Shown in pieces: positions 35,775-46,007 of a stretch of 64,000 nucleotides of DNA. The stretch spans positions 101,710 through 165,709 of the forward strand of contig CACLEJ010000002.1 of assembly GCA_902605865.1 (NCBI GenBank), read 5' to 3'. The DNA is from an uncultured Pelagibacteraceae bacterium. GTDB taxonomy: Bacteria > Pseudomonadota > Alphaproteobacteria > Pelagibacterales > Pelagibacteraceae. The position numbers and the translations under genes were made by a program. The notes under the pieces are model-generated. The model saw nothing but the letters and a program-made list of their open reading frames with translations, was not told the DNA's origin and ran no database searches. Each line of letters opens with the position of its first letter. Positions within the stretch are counted from its first letter, which is position 1.

Positions 35775-38651
35775 ATGCTTAAAAAGATAGTTATTAAGGG
35801 TGCAAAAGAGCACAATTTAAAGAATATAACGCTAGAGATTCCTAAAGAAAAATTTGTTGTCATCACTGGCCTATCCGGATCCGGAAAATCATCTTTAGCT
35901 TTTGATACTGTATATGCTGAAGGACAGAGACGTTATGTTGAAAGCTTGTCTGCTTATGCAAGACAATTTTTAGATAAAATGAAAAAGCCTAATGTAGATT
36001 TAATTGAAGGATTAAGTCCAGCAATCTCAATTGAACAAAAAAATACATCCAAAAATCCAAGATCTACAGTTGCAACTGTTACGGAAATATATGATTACAT
36101 GAGAGTGCTTTATGCGAGAGCCGGTATTCCATACTCTCCATTTACTGGACTGCCAATTACTTCTCAAACTATAAGTCAAATAGTCGATAAAATTAAAACA
36201 CTACCAAAAAAATCAACAATTTTTTTATATGCACCAGTAGTTAGGGGAAGAAAAGGTGAATATAGGAAAGACATTCTTGGCTACAAAAAAAGAGGATTTA
36301 GAAAAATTAAAGTTGATAATAAACTTTATGATATTGATGATGTTCCAGAATTAAATAAAAAATTAAAACATGATATAGCAGTTCTAGTTGACAGAATTGT
36401 TTTAAATTCATCGTTGGGCAATAGATTAGCCGAAAGTGTAGAAACAGCAGTTAATTTAGCAAATGGATTAATGTTTGTGGAATATGAAGATGAAACTCTG
36501 CCAAAAAAGTTTAGAAAAACTGAAAATTTAATCTTTTCAACTAAGTTTGCTTGTCCCGAAAGTGGTTTTACAATTGAAGAAATAGAACCAAGACTTTTTT
36601 CTTTTAATAGTCCTTATGGTGCGTGCGAAGAATGTGAAGGTATTGGTGTTAAATTAAATGTTGATCCAAAATTAGTAGTGCCAGATGAAAAAAAAACAAT
36701 AGCAGATGGGGCTATTGAACCTTGGTCAAAATCATCATCTTTATATTATGCACAAACTTTGGCGTCTATAGCAAAACATTATGGTTTTTCATTGAATGAT
36801 AGATGGTCGAGGCTTTCAAAAAAAATAAAAGATGTAATTTTATTTGGATCTGATGAGGAAGAAATTAAATTTTCTTATGACGATGGATATGAAAAATATT
36901 CACATAAAAAAACATTTGAAGGAGTGGTAAATAATTTAGAAAGAAGATTTTTAGAAACAGATAGTGATTGGAAAAGAGAGGAAATATCTCAATATCAATC
37001 AGATACAAAGTGTGAAAGATGTAATGGGCACAGGCTAAAAGATGAGGCTCTATGTGTTAAAATTAATGATCACAATATAAGTGAAGTCACTGAAAAATCT
37101 ATATTTGATGCAAAGGAATGGTTTAAATCACTTGAAACAAAATTAGATAAGCGTCAACTAAAAATTGCGCAGCATATTTTAAAAGAAATTAATGAGAGAT
37201 TAAACTTTCTGCTAAATGTTGGTCTTGACTACCTAACTTTATCAAGAGAGTCTGGTACATTATCGGGTGGTGAAGCACAAAGAATAAGGTTAGCATCGCA
37301 GATAGGTTCGGGATTAACTGGAGTATTATATGTACTTGATGAACCTTCTATTGGTCTACATCAAAAAGATAATGTTAAATTAATTAATGCACTAAAAAGA
37401 CTTAGAGACTTAGGAAATACAGTCATAGTTGTAGAACATGATACTGAAACCATGGAAAATGCAGATCATATAATTGATCTTGGTCCAGAAGCTGGAAACA
37501 AAGGTGGCGAAGTAATCGCTCAAGGATCGTATAATGATATATTAAAAAATAACGATAGTATTACAGGAAGATATTTATCTAACAAAAGCTTCATACCAAT
37601 ACCAAGAACTAGAAGATTAGCAAAAAATGGAAGGTTTTTAGAAATCAATGGAGCAAGTGGAAATAATTTAAACAACGTGAATCTTAAAATTCCACTTGGA
37701 AGTTTTACATGTGTAACAGGTGTTTCTGGAAGTGGTAAATCAACATTAATACTTCAAACACTTTATAACGCCTTAAACCTTACACTTAATAATAATAAAT
37801 CGAGAAAAATTCCAAAACCATTTAGAGGTTTTAAAGGTATTGAATTGGTAGATAAAATTATAGACATAGATCAATCACCTATTGGTAGAACTCCTAGATC
37901 AAATCCAGCTACATATACGGGAGCATTTGGTCCAATAAGAGACTGGTTTACGAATTTACCAGAGTCAAAAAGTAGAGGTTATAAGCCTGGAAGATTTTCC
38001 TTCAATGTCAAAGGTGGTAGATGCGAAGCTTGTGAAGGTGATGGAGTAATAACATATGAAATGCATTTTTTACCTGATGTTTATATAACCTGTGATGAAT
38101 GCAAAGGAACTAGATATAACAGAGAAACCCTAGAAATTAAATTTAAAGACAAAAGTATTGCAGATGTATTAAACATGACGGTTGATGAGGGTTGCGAATA
38201 TTTTGAAAATATTTCTAATATTAAAACAAAATTGCTTACTCTTAAGAAGGTCGGATTAGGGTATATAAAAATCGGTCAACAAGCCACTACTCTATCAGGT
38301 GGTGAAGCCCAAAGAATTAAATTAGCCAAAGAATTATCTAAAAGGTCAACTGGAAGAACAATATATATATTAGATGAACCGACAACAGGACTACATCAAC
38401 ACGATATTAAAAAATTATTAGAAATTTTACATACCTTTGTTGCAACTGGAAATACTGTAGTTGTTATTGAGCATAATTTAGATGTTATAAAGACTGCTGA
38501 TTATATAGTTGATATGGGTCCAGAAGGTGGTGTAAAGGGAGGAAATATAATAGCTGAGGGTAAGCCTGAGGAAATTATCAATGTTAAAGATAGTTATACA
38601 GGTAAATTTTTAAAACCAATGTTGGACAATAAGTTTAAAAAAACTGCTTAA
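35775..38651 (+). CDS. uvrA: UvrABC system protein A
   Basis: A 958-residue damage-recognition ATPase of nucleotide excision repair. Two ABC units have Walker [10 protein letters not shown] and GVSGSGKST, two LSGGEAQR signatures and the DEP Walker B motifs; zinc-binding CxxC pairs occur near CNGH and in CEAC and CDEC. Length is normal. No GAAC-type LexA box was found in the gap to ssb. Confidence 0.97.
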   Translation: MLKKIVIKGAKEHNLKNITLEIPKEKFVVITGLSGSGKSSLAFDTVYAEGQRRYVESLSAYARQFLDKMKKPNVDLIEGLSPAISIEQKNTSKNPRSTVATVTEIYDYMRVLYARAGIPYSPFTGLPITSQTISQIVDKIKTLPKKSTIFLYAPVVRGRKGEYRKDILGYKKRGFRKIKVDNKLYDIDDVPELNKKLKHDIAVLVDRIVLNSSLGNRLAESVETAVNLANGLMFVEYEDETLPKKFRKTENLIFSTKFACPESGFTIEEIEPRLFSFNSPYGACEECEGIGVKLNVDPKLVVPDEKKTIADGAIEPWSKSSSLYYAQTLASIAKHYGFSLNDRWSRLSKKIKDVILFGSDEEEIKFSYDDGYEKYSHKKTFEGVVNNLERRFLETDSDWKREEISQYQSDTKCERCNGHRLKDEALCVKINDHNISEVTEKSIFDAKEWFKSLETKLDKRQLKIAQHILKEINERLNFLLNVGLDYLTLSRESGTLSGGEAQRIRLASQIGSGLTGVLYVLDEPSIGLHQKDNVKLINALKRLRDLGNTVIVVEHDTETMENADHIIDLGPEAGNKGGEVIAQGSYNDILKNNDSITGRYLSNKSFIPIPRTRRLAKNGRFLEINGASGNNLNNVNLKIPLGSFTCVTGVSGSGKSTLILQTLYNALNLTLNNNKSRKIPKPFRGFKGIELVDKIIDIDQSPIGRTPRSNPATYTGAFGPIRDWFTNLPESKSRGYKPGRFSFNVKGGRCEACEGDGVITYEMHFLPDVYITCDECKGTRYNRETLEIKFKDKSIADVLNMTVDEGCEYFENISNIKTKLLTLKKVGLGYIKIGQQATTLSGGEAQRIKLAKELSKRSTGRTIYILDEPTTGLHQHDIKKLLEILHTFVATGNTVVVIEHNLDVIKTADYIVDMGPEGGVKGGNIIAEGKPEEIINVKDSYTGKFLKPMLDNKFKKTA

Positions 38652-38685
38652 ATTTTAATTAAAAATGTTATAAATTATAATTATT

Positions 38686-39288
38686 ATGACTTCGATTCTA
38701 CAATCATTATCTAAAACTGTTCATATTTCTTTGGCATTATCCATTTTGCTATTTTTAGGTTTATACTTTGGAAATGGTGGTTTTGATATCGACGTAATTT
38801 TTTGGAGTTGGTTATTTAGATATATACATGTCATTGTTGCAATTATGTGGATTGGTTTACTCTGGTATTTTAATTTTGTTCAAATACCAAACATGTCTAA
38901 AATACCTGACGAACAAAAACCGGCTATTGGAAAAGTTATAGCTCCTGCAGCTCTATTTTGGTTTAGATGGGCAGCTTTAGTTACAGTAATATCAGGACTG
39001 ATCTTAGCTTATTTAAACGGTTATGTGCATCAAGCTATGACATTAGGAATTGGATCTGGTGGAGGAAAAGCTACGGCTATCGGAATTGGTATGTGGTTGG
39101 GAATTATAATGGCATTTAATGTGTGGTTTGTAATATGGCCAAACCAGAAAAAAGCTTTGGGTATTATTGAAGTTGAAGCTGATGTAAAAGCTAAATCTGC
39201 AAAAACAGCTATGCTATTTTCAAGAACAAATACACTACTATCATTACCAATGCTTTTAACTATGGTAATTGCTCAAAACCTATATTAA
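38686..39288 (+). CDS. PuuD-like (urate oxidase N-terminal) membrane protein, short form
   Basis: A 200-residue protein with about five membrane segments. RYIHVIVAIMWIGLLWYFNFVQIP and LFWFRWAALVTVISGLIL match the Urate_ox_N family, whose full-length members (PuuD) add a cytochrome c domain; that domain and its CxxCH are absent here. His residues in RYIHV and the early helix could bind heme. Uricase activity is therefore not safe to assume. Its stop overlaps that of secF by 4 bp. Confidence 0.75.
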   Translation: MTSILQSLSKTVHISLALSILLFLGLYFGNGGFDIDVIFWSWLFRYIHVIVAIMWIGLLWYFNFVQIPNMSKIPDEQKPAIGKVIAPAALFWFRWAALVTVISGLILAYLNGYVHQAMTLGIGSGGGKATAIGIGMWLGIIMAFNVWFVIWPNQKKALGIIEVEADVKAKSAKTAMLFSRTNTLLSLPMLLTMVIAQNLY

Positions 39289-40178
39289 TCTTTTTCTTCT
39301 TTAACTATTGTTCTTTGACTGACATTCAGTGCAACTAAAATAGGATTGGCGATGTATATGGAAGAATAAGTTCCAAAAATAACACCTAATATCATTGCTA
39401 AAGAAAACCCTTTTAGTATTTCACCACCAAATAAGTATATTGAAAAAAGAGCTAACAATGTAGTTACAGATGTAATTATTGTTCTAGATAAAGTTTCATT
39501 AATTGAAATATTAGTTAAATCAAAAATTTTTATATCAGAATACTTTCTTAAATTTTCTCTAACTCTATCAAATATTACAACAGTATCGTTCATAGAGTAA
39601 CCAACAATAGTTAAAACAGCTGCTACAATTGAAAGGTTTATCTCAAGTGAAAAAATAGAAAATATACCTAATGTAATTATAACATCGTGAAATATGGCTA
39701 AAATAGCTCCTAAGCTGAACTGCCATTCAAATCTTATCCAAATATACAATAGCATTGCCGCAAGCGATAAACTTATAGCAATAATTCCTGATTTTAAGAG
39801 TTCTGAGCTTACTTTAGGACCAACATTTTCTACTCTTCTAAAGTCGACATCACCAATTGAACTAGATAATTTATTTTTTATATTTTGAATAAATTCAGGA
39901 TCATTTGAATTTTGCTTTTCAAACTTAACAATAAAGTCTGTTTCATTGCCAAATTTTTTGACAGATACATCCCCTAAATTCATTTGATTAAAGCTATCTC
40001 TAATAAGACTAATATTATTAGTTTTGTCTGTAGTTCTTAATTCAATTAAAGTACCACCTTTGAAATCAACACCATAATTTAAACCTTTAAAAATTAAAAA
40101 TACTAATGAAATTACTATTAGGATAAGTGATAATATATTAAATTTTCTATAGAACTTATTAAAAGAAATATTACTCAT
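39285..40178 (-). CDS. secF: Protein translocase subunit SecF
   Basis: A 297-residue, six-helix RND-type accessory of the Sec translocon. NYGVDFKGGTLIEL is the SecF opening, and NDTVVIFDRVRENLR is its conserved helix. Works with SecD to pull preproteins by proton flow. Lies 2 bp after secD. Confidence 0.96.
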   Translation of the reverse strand: MSNISFNKFYRKFNILSLILIVISLVFLIFKGLNYGVDFKGGTLIELRTTDKTNNISLIRDSFNQMNLGDVSVKKFGNETDFIVKFEKQNSNDPEFIQNIKNKLSSSIGDVDFRRVENVGPKVSSELLKSGIIAISLSLAAMLLYIWIRFEWQFSLGAILAIFHDVIITLGIFSIFSLEINLSIVAAVLTIVGYSMNDTVVIFDRVRENLRKYSDIKIFDLTNISINETLSRTIITSVTTLLALFSIYLFGGEILKGFSLAMILGVIFGTYSSIYIANPILVALNVSQRTIVKEEKD

Positions 40179-40179
40179 T

Positions 40180-41733
40180 TTAAAGTAACTGCTCCTTATC
40201 TTTATTTTTGACTACATATACAGAAGTTAATAATCTTGCTATAAAATATACTGAAAACAAAGTAGTTAAAATTCCAACACCTAAAGTGACGGAAAAACCT
40301 TTCACAGGTCCTGATCCCATAAAAAACAAAATGAATGCTGCTATTAATGTTGTAATGTTTGCATCTAAAATAGTTGTTCTTGATTTTGTATATCCAGCAT
40401 CAAAAGCTATTATTGGATTTTTTTCATTTTTAGTCTCTTCTTTTATGCGTTCGAATATCAATACATTTGCATCAACAGCCATACCAACTGTTAAAATAAT
40501 ACCTGCAATTCCAGGCAAGGTTAATGTTGCCTCAAATAGAGTTAGAATACCAATTAGCAAAAAGAGATTTGAAACAAGAGCTAGATTAGCAATTAATCCA
40601 AATGCTCTATATTTATAAATCATAAATAAAATAACTAGTAAGAAACCAATAAATAAAGATAAAATACCAGCATCTATTGAATCTTGACCTAAGTCTGGTC
40701 CAACAGTTCTTTCTTCGATTATATTTAAAGGTGCAGGCAAAGCACCGGATCTAAGTAGCAATGCAAGATCTGTTGCAGATTGAAAAGTAAAGTCACCTGA
40801 GATTTGTCCAGATCCACCAATTATAGGTTCTCTAACTGAAGGAGCACTAATTATTTTCCCATCTAAAACTATTGCCAATTGTTTGCCAACTCCCGTACTA
40901 GTTGCTTTACCAAATTTTTTGGCACCTACTCTATCTAAACTAAACGAAACTACTGTTTCATTTGTTTGGGAATTCATTGTTGGCTTTGCATCGACTAGGT
41001 TGTCACCACTTAAAATTATTCTTTTACTAACAATTGCATCTCTAGAACCATCCTCAAAGGATAATTTTTCAGTTCCAAAAGACTCTTCATTATTTTGAGA
41101 AATAAATTGAAATGTGAGATTTGCTGTTTTTCCAAGTAAAGATTTAATTCTATTTGGATCGTCTAAACCTGGTAATTCAACTAATATTCTATCATTACCT
41201 CTTTTGAGAATATTGGGCTCATTTGTTCCAACTTCATCAACTCTTCTTCTTACAATTTCAATAGCCTGATCTAATGAGGAATTTTTTAATAAGACCAATC
41301 CATATCTAGAATAATTTAATGAGAAAAGATTTCCATCTTCTAAAACGTCGAATTCATGAGATTTATATGTTGGATAATAAGTATTAATATCACTTTCTTT
41401 ATCATTTAAAATATTTTTAATATTTTCAATTTCATTATCTGTTGTTTCAAATGAAATTGTATCACCTTTGAGTGAAAAATTTTTAAGAGTTATTTGTTTT
41501 TCTTTAAAATATCTTTTTAATTCAATTATTTTTGCCTGTAGTTTTTGAGTAATTACTGGTCGATTATCTATTTCAAGAAGTAAGTAAGATCCACCTTGTA
41601 AGTCTAAACCTAAATTTATATTTTTTGAAAAAAATTTATCATCAAACTTTACAAAATTTGAAAAAGCAAAATAGGAAAAAATAACTGTAAAAACAATTAC
41701 TGAAATTATTCGTAATTTTGAAAAGTATAACAC
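40180..41733 (-). CDS. secD: Protein translocase subunit SecD
   Basis: A 517-residue RND-type subunit. NLGLDLQGGSYLLLEI opens the large periplasmic domain (about 35-340), and six membrane helices follow with GMAVDANVLIFERIKEE. Pairs with SecF, encoded just downstream; YajC is 12 bp upstream. Typical yajC-secD-secF order. Confidence 0.96.
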   Translation of the reverse strand: MLYFSKLRIISVIVFTVIFSYFAFSNFVKFDDKFFSKNINLGLDLQGGSYLLLEIDNRPVITQKLQAKIIELKRYFKEKQITLKNFSLKGDTISFETTDNEIENIKNILNDKESDINTYYPTYKSHEFDVLEDGNLFSLNYSRYGLVLLKNSSLDQAIEIVRRRVDEVGTNEPNILKRGNDRILVELPGLDDPNRIKSLLGKTANLTFQFISQNNEESFGTEKLSFEDGSRDAIVSKRIILSGDNLVDAKPTMNSQTNETVVSFSLDRVGAKKFGKATSTGVGKQLAIVLDGKIISAPSVREPIIGGSGQISGDFTFQSATDLALLLRSGALPAPLNIIEERTVGPDLGQDSIDAGILSLFIGFLLVILFMIYKYRAFGLIANLALVSNLFLLIGILTLFEATLTLPGIAGIILTVGMAVDANVLIFERIKEETKNEKNPIIAFDAGYTKSRTTILDANITTLIAAFILFFMGSGPVKGFSVTLGVGILTTLFSVYFIARLLTSVYVVKNKDKEQLL

Positions 41734-41745
41734 TTTTTTATGATG

Positions 41746-42030
41746 TTATTTTTTTGGTTCTGTAGAACTTACTAAACCTTGAATTCCAGTTGCTCTGACA
41801 ATTTCGACATTCACATTATCAGAAATTTTAACCTCAACTTTTTCGTTATCAATTATCCTTTCAACGGTGCCAACTATTCCGCCTGAGGTAATTACCTTAT
41901 CTCCTCTTTTAAGTGCTTCAACCATGGCTTTGTGATCTTTTACTTTTTTCTGTTGAGGTCTAATTAAAAAAAAATAGAAAATAACAAAAATTAAAACTAA
42001 TGGTATAAATTGTCCAATTCCAGCATCCAT
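41746..42030 (-). CDS. yajC: Preprotein translocase subunit YajC
   Basis: A 94-residue protein with one N-terminal helix (about 8-27) and FFLIRPQQKKVKDHKAM, then GDKVITSGGIVGTVERI, the YajC signatures. Associates with SecDF. Upstream of it an AAAGGAT stretch is a plausible ribosome binding site. Confidence 0.95.
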   Translation of the reverse strand: MDAGIGQFIPLVLIFVIFYFFLIRPQQKKVKDHKAMVEALKRGDKVITSGGIVGTVERIIDNEKVEVKISDNVNVEIVRATGIQGLVSSTEPKK

Positions 42031-42085
42031 AACGTATCCTTTTAAGTTAAGGCTATTTATCCTATCTATTATTCAAACTCAACTC

Positions 42086-43345
42086 TTAATTGATAGAAAT
42101 TTTATCTATATTTGGCAAATATGGCTTAAGAACATCGGGTATCAAAATAGATCCATCTTCTGTTTGATAATTTTCCATAATAGCAATCATAGTTCTACCA
42201 ACTGCTAATCCACTGCCATTAAGTGTGCCAACAAATTCTTTTGAATTATTTTGTCCTTTATATCTAGCTTTCATTCTTCTTGCTTGAAAAGAACCACAAG
42301 ATGAACAGCTTGATATCTCTCTATACTTATTTTCAGATGGAAGCCAAACTTCAATGTCATAAGTTTTTTCTGCACTAAAACCCATATCGCCAGTACATAG
42401 AACAATTTTTCTATAAGGAAGTTTTAACGCATCCAATATCATTGTAGCAGAATTAGACATTCTTTCTAACTCCTCTGCACATTTATCATTTTCTACAATA
42501 CTTACTAGTTCCACTTTATAAAACTGGTGTTGTCTGATCATACCTTTGGTATCTTTGCCGTAACTACCCGCTTCTTTTCTAAAACATGGTGTTGATGCTA
42601 CTACTCTAATTGGTAATTCTTTCTTCTCCAAAATTCGATTTTTTACAATATTTGTCAAAATTACTTCAGCAGTTGGTATTAAGAATTTTCTTCCTTCACC
42701 CTCATCTAGCTTAATTTCAAATTGATCATTTTCAAATTTTGGCAATTGTCCAGTGCCAAACATTGTTTCAGCGGTCGCAATTAATGGAGGAGATATTTCT
42801 GTATAACCATTTTTTTGAGTATGCGTATCAATCATAAAATTTGATATAGCTCTTTCTAATTGAGCTAATTCGTTTTTAACAAATACAAATCTTGAACCAG
42901 TTGTTTTTGTTGCTAAGTCAAAATCAAGCATATTTAATTTATCTCCTAGTTCATAATGAGATTTTGGCTTAAAATTTAATTCTTTTATTTTACCTTTTTT
43001 TTCAATTTCTTTGTTAGAATTTTCATCTTGTCCTATAGGCACATCACTCAATGGTATATTTGGTATAGAAGATAAAATATCGGTAATCTGGCTCTGTAAT
43101 TTTATCTGATTTTTGTTAATTTCTTCAATTTTTAATGAAAGCTCTTTTGATTTTTCAAATAAACTTCGGTCTTTGGATTTAGAAATAGTCTTTTTTTCCA
43201 TTTCAAATTTTTCTTTTTCTTGAATAAGCTTTCTATTTTCACCATCTAAACTTATTATGTTATCAAGACTTATATCAATATTTCGATTTTTAAGTTTTTC
43301 CTTAAATTTTTCGAACTCATTTCTGATATCTTTAATATTGTGCAT
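42086..43345 (-). CDS. serS: Seryl-tRNA synthetase
   Basis: A 419-residue class II synthetase starting at MHNIKDIRNEF (43345); a longer frame to 43369 is open but runs into tatC and adds a non-family peptide. Residues about 20-105 form the antiparallel coiled-coil that contacts tRNA-Ser. GTGQLPKFENDQF, ACFRKEAGSYGKDTKG-like TPCFRKEAGS (motif 2) and GSGLAVGRTMIAI (motif 3) are present. Overlaps the tatC end by 14 bp. Confidence 0.95.
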   Translation of the reverse strand: MHNIKDIRNEFEKFKEKLKNRNIDISLDNIISLDGENRKLIQEKEKFEMEKKTISKSKDRSLFEKSKELSLKIEEINKNQIKLQSQITDILSSIPNIPLSDVPIGQDENSNKEIEKKGKIKELNFKPKSHYELGDKLNMLDFDLATKTTGSRFVFVKNELAQLERAISNFMIDTHTQKNGYTEISPPLIATAETMFGTGQLPKFENDQFEIKLDEGEGRKFLIPTAEVILTNIVKNRILEKKELPIRVVASTPCFRKEAGSYGKDTKGMIRQHQFYKVELVSIVENDKCAEELERMSNSATMILDALKLPYRKIVLCTGDMGFSAEKTYDIEVWLPSENKYREISSCSSCGSFQARRMKARYKGQNNSKEFVGTLNGSGLAVGRTMIAIMENYQTEDGSILIPDVLKPYLPNIDKISIN

Positions 43346-44102
43346 TTTTTTCTGCTGCTTTCTTTTCAATTATTCCTACTGATATTATTGATAATTCATA
43401 TAAAATTAATAAAGGTATGCCTAAACCAATTTGTGTGATTGGATCTGGTGGCGTTAATACAGCTGCTGCTGCGAATATTATTACAACAACATATTTTCTT
43501 CTCTCTTTTAAAAATGTTGAATTCACAACTCCAATTCTAGCTAATAAACTTAATACTACTGGTAATTGAAAACTTAAACCAAATGCAAAAATAAGCTTCA
43601 TTACCAATGATAAATACTCGTTTACTTTAGCTTCTAATTGAATTGGTAGATTTGTGGCTGCACCCAAGCTCTCAAAGGATAAAAAAAACTTTATAGCTAA
43701 AGGCATTATTAAATAATAAACCAACATTCCACCTAGTAAGAATAGTATTGGTGTTACCACTAAGTAAGGCATTATAGCTTTCTTTTCATGATTATAAAGT
43801 CCAGGAGCTATAAATTTCCAAATTTGGATTAATATAAAGGGACTTGTAATAAAAAAAGCAGCAAAAAAAGAAACTTTTAGATATGTTAAAAATGTTTCTT
43901 GAAGTGCAGTAAATATTAGCCTTCTATTCGTATCGTCGTCTTTTACAGCAGTTGCATACGGTTCGACTAAAAAACCGTAAATGTACTCAGAAAAATAATA
44001 ACAAATTACAAATAAAATAGCTAAAAATATAAATGAGTTTATTAATCTTTTTCTAAGTTCAGTTAAATGACTTATGAAACTTCCCTCTTTATCTTTACTC
44101 AT
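43332..44102 (-). CDS. tatC: Sec-independent protein translocase TatC
   Basis: A 256-residue, six-helix receptor of the twin-arginine pathway. SFISHLTELRKRLINS is the conserved start, and FGLSFQLPVVLSLLARIGVV and AAAVLTPPDPITQI are hallmarks. Overlaps tatB by 8 bp. The cluster tatA-tatB-tatC is complete. Confidence 0.96.
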   Translation of the reverse strand: MSKDKEGSFISHLTELRKRLINSFIFLAILFVICYYFSEYIYGFLVEPYATAVKDDDTNRRLIFTALQETFLTYLKVSFFAAFFITSPFILIQIWKFIAPGLYNHEKKAIMPYLVVTPILFLLGGMLVYYLIMPLAIKFFLSFESLGAATNLPIQLEAKVNEYLSLVMKLIFAFGLSFQLPVVLSLLARIGVVNSTFLKERRKYVVVIIFAAAAVLTPPDPITQIGLGIPLLILYELSIISVGIIEKKAAEKNAQY

Positions 44103-44328
44103 CTTTTTTTTTCTCTTGGTTTTGTGATTTTGGTTTTTCGTCTATATCAGTATTTAAAGTTTCATTTGTTAAATCACTAACTTGTCCTTGAACATCACGA
44201 ACATATCTCTTGGCTGAACCAATCCATGAACCAATTTTTTTTAACATGAAAGGAAAATCTTTCGGACCTACTACAATAATTGCTATTGAGACTATGATTA
44301 GTATTTCTAGCCAGCCAATTGACGGCAT
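44095..44328 (-). CDS. tatB: Sec-independent protein translocase TatB
   Basis: A 77-residue protein with an N-terminal membrane helix and GWLEILIIVSIAIIVVGPKDFP, the TatB signature, then an amphipathic helix and a Lys/Glu-rich tail. The tail is shorter than in many TatB proteins (usually over 120 residues). Confidence 0.92.
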   Translation of the reverse strand: MPSIGWLEILIIVSIAIIVVGPKDFPFMLKKIGSWIGSAKRYVRDVQGQVSDLTNETLNTDIDEKPKSQNQEKKKDE

Positions 44329-44331
44329 TTG

Positions 44332-44529
44332 TTATTCTTTTTTATTAGAGTCTTGATTCTCTGAAATATTTTTAGTTTGGTCATCATCATTAACATCTGT
44401 AGCCATTCCTTTTTTGAAACTTTTAATTCCTTTAGCTACATCACCCATTAGGCTAGAGATTTTTCCTCTTCCAAAAAGTAAAACTACTAAAATTACTACA
44501 ATTGCTATTTGCCAAAATCCTATACTCAT
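44332..44529 (-). CDS. tatA: Sec-independent protein translocase TatA
   Basis: A 65-residue pore subunit. [22 protein letters not shown] is the membrane helix with the FGRGK motif, followed by the amphipathic [16 protein letters not shown]. Three bases before tatB. Confidence 0.95.
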   Translation of the reverse strand: MSIGFWQIAIVVILVVLLFGRGKISSLMGDVAKGIKSFKKGMATDVNDDDQTKNISENQDSNKKE

Positions 44530-44572
44530 AAATTATTTATAACCTTATTCTTGATTTATTAAAAGTGATTTT

Positions 44573-45262
44573 TTAGGTTTCGTCAGATTTGAGGGTACTA
44601 CTCAACATTTCATCAATATCAGAATAAATATTTTCCTTCTTGTCCACTTGTTTTTCTTTAAAAAATTTACCTGTTCCAAATATTGCAGAGTCTACACTTG
44701 ATGTATCAATTAAGCCTGCTGAGCCTAATTCATTTACGGTTGGTAAATCTGACAATTTTTGTAGATTAAAATGACTTAAAAATTCATCTGTTGTTCCATA
44801 TTGAATTGGTTTTCCAGGGACATTTTTTCTACCTTCGTGTTTTACCCAATTTAACTCCATTAGAATTTCTAAAGTATTAGTTCCAAAAGCTACACCTCTT
44901 ATCTCTTCAATTTCAGACCTTGTAACAGGTTGATGATAAACAATAATAGCAAGAGTTTCGATTGCAGCTCTAGATAATTTTTTTTCAACAGTTTTTTGTT
45001 CTGACATTAAAGAAGATAAATTAACTGCAGTTCTAAATGACCATTTATTAGATATGCAAATCAAATTAATACCTCTATTTGAGTAGAAATCTCTTAGTTT
45101 TTCTAGTGATTGCTGAATATCTGTTTGTTTAGATAATTTAGACTCTATTGTTTCAACTGAAAGAGGTTCAGCAGCAGCAAATATAATAGCTTCAATCTCT
45201 CTTTCTACATCGGTGAGTTTAGTTGGAAAACTTACAATATTATTTTTTTTAATTTTGTTCAT
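44573..45262 (-). CDS. scpB: Segregation and condensation protein B
   Basis: A 229-residue SMC-ScpAB complex subunit. EREIEAIIFAAAEPLSVETIE opens the first winged helix, and RAAIETLAIIVYHQPVTRSEIEEIRGV is the ScpB signature in the second. An extra C-terminal tail of about 60 residues is weakly conserved. Shares one base with scpA (TAATG). Confidence 0.93.
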   Translation of the reverse strand: MNKIKKNNIVSFPTKLTDVEREIEAIIFAAAEPLSVETIESKLSKQTDIQQSLEKLRDFYSNRGINLICISNKWSFRTAVNLSSLMSEQKTVEKKLSRAAIETLAIIVYHQPVTRSEIEEIRGVAFGTNTLEILMELNWVKHEGRKNVPGKPIQYGTTDEFLSHFNLQKLSDLPTVNELGSAGLIDTSSVDSAIFGTGKFFKEKQVDKKENIYSDIDEMLSSTLKSDET

Positions 45263-45996
45263 TAATTTTCCCTAATATAGATATCATCAAATAATTCTTT
45301 TTGTTTTAAAGATATATTTCCTTCTTTTGCCAATTCTAAAGAACCAGCAAATATTCCAGCTTTACCAGTTTTTTTTAAATTAGGAGATTTATTAAATCCA
45401 GACGGAACTAACTCAGACAAATTTTTCCAATCATTAAGCGTGCCAAAGAACTCCTTTATTCTTTTAATAGCATCTTCAGTAGTAAAGACAGGAAGTTTGG
45501 GTATGTTCATAGTATGAAAATCTTTGGTCATAACTATCCCCGAATATGCTTTTAATAATTCAAATAATGTTAAAGAAACTTTTTTATCATAAATCGACTT
45601 TACACCACTTTTAGAACCACGCATAAAAACATCTCTACCCAGTCTTTTTCTATCTAACATTTGAGAAGATAGTAATCTAATTAACTCTAATTTTTTTAAT
45701 TGTAGTTTAAGTTTCTCGGCAACTTCAAAAGCCTTAAACTCATCTTCATCAGTTTCAGGAAGTAATAATTTTGATTTTAAATAAGTAAGCCAAGTTGCCA
45801 TTAACAAATATTCAGAGGCTATTTCTAAATTTAAATTTTCTTTTTCTGTTAGATATTGGTGAAATTGATCAGCAAGTTTTGTTATAGAAATTTTTTCTAA
45901 ATCTACTTTTTGCGATTTAGCAAGATCTAGCAAAATCTCAAGTGAACCACTGAAATTATTTAAATTTACATTAAAGTCTAAAGAATCATCGGTCAT
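45262..45996 (-). CDS. scpA: Segregation and condensation protein A
   Basis: A 244-residue kleisin. FSGSLEILLDLAKSQKVDLEKISI is the N-terminal SMC-neck binding helix region, EYLLMATWLTYLKSKLLLP is the family motif, and the C-terminal winged helix spans about 165-240. It forms the SMC-ScpAB condensin with ScpB. Twelve bases separate it from nagZ upstream. Confidence 0.93.
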   Translation of the reverse strand: MTDDSLDFNVNLNNFSGSLEILLDLAKSQKVDLEKISITKLADQFHQYLTEKENLNLEIASEYLLMATWLTYLKSKLLLPETDEDEFKAFEVAEKLKLQLKKLELIRLLSSQMLDRKRLGRDVFMRGSKSGVKSIYDKKVSLTLFELLKAYSGIVMTKDFHTMNIPKLPVFTTEDAIKRIKEFFGTLNDWKNLSELVPSGFNKSPNLKKTGKAGIFAGSLELAKEGNISLKQKELFDDIYIREN

Positions 45997-46007
45997 CGTA
46001 AATCACT

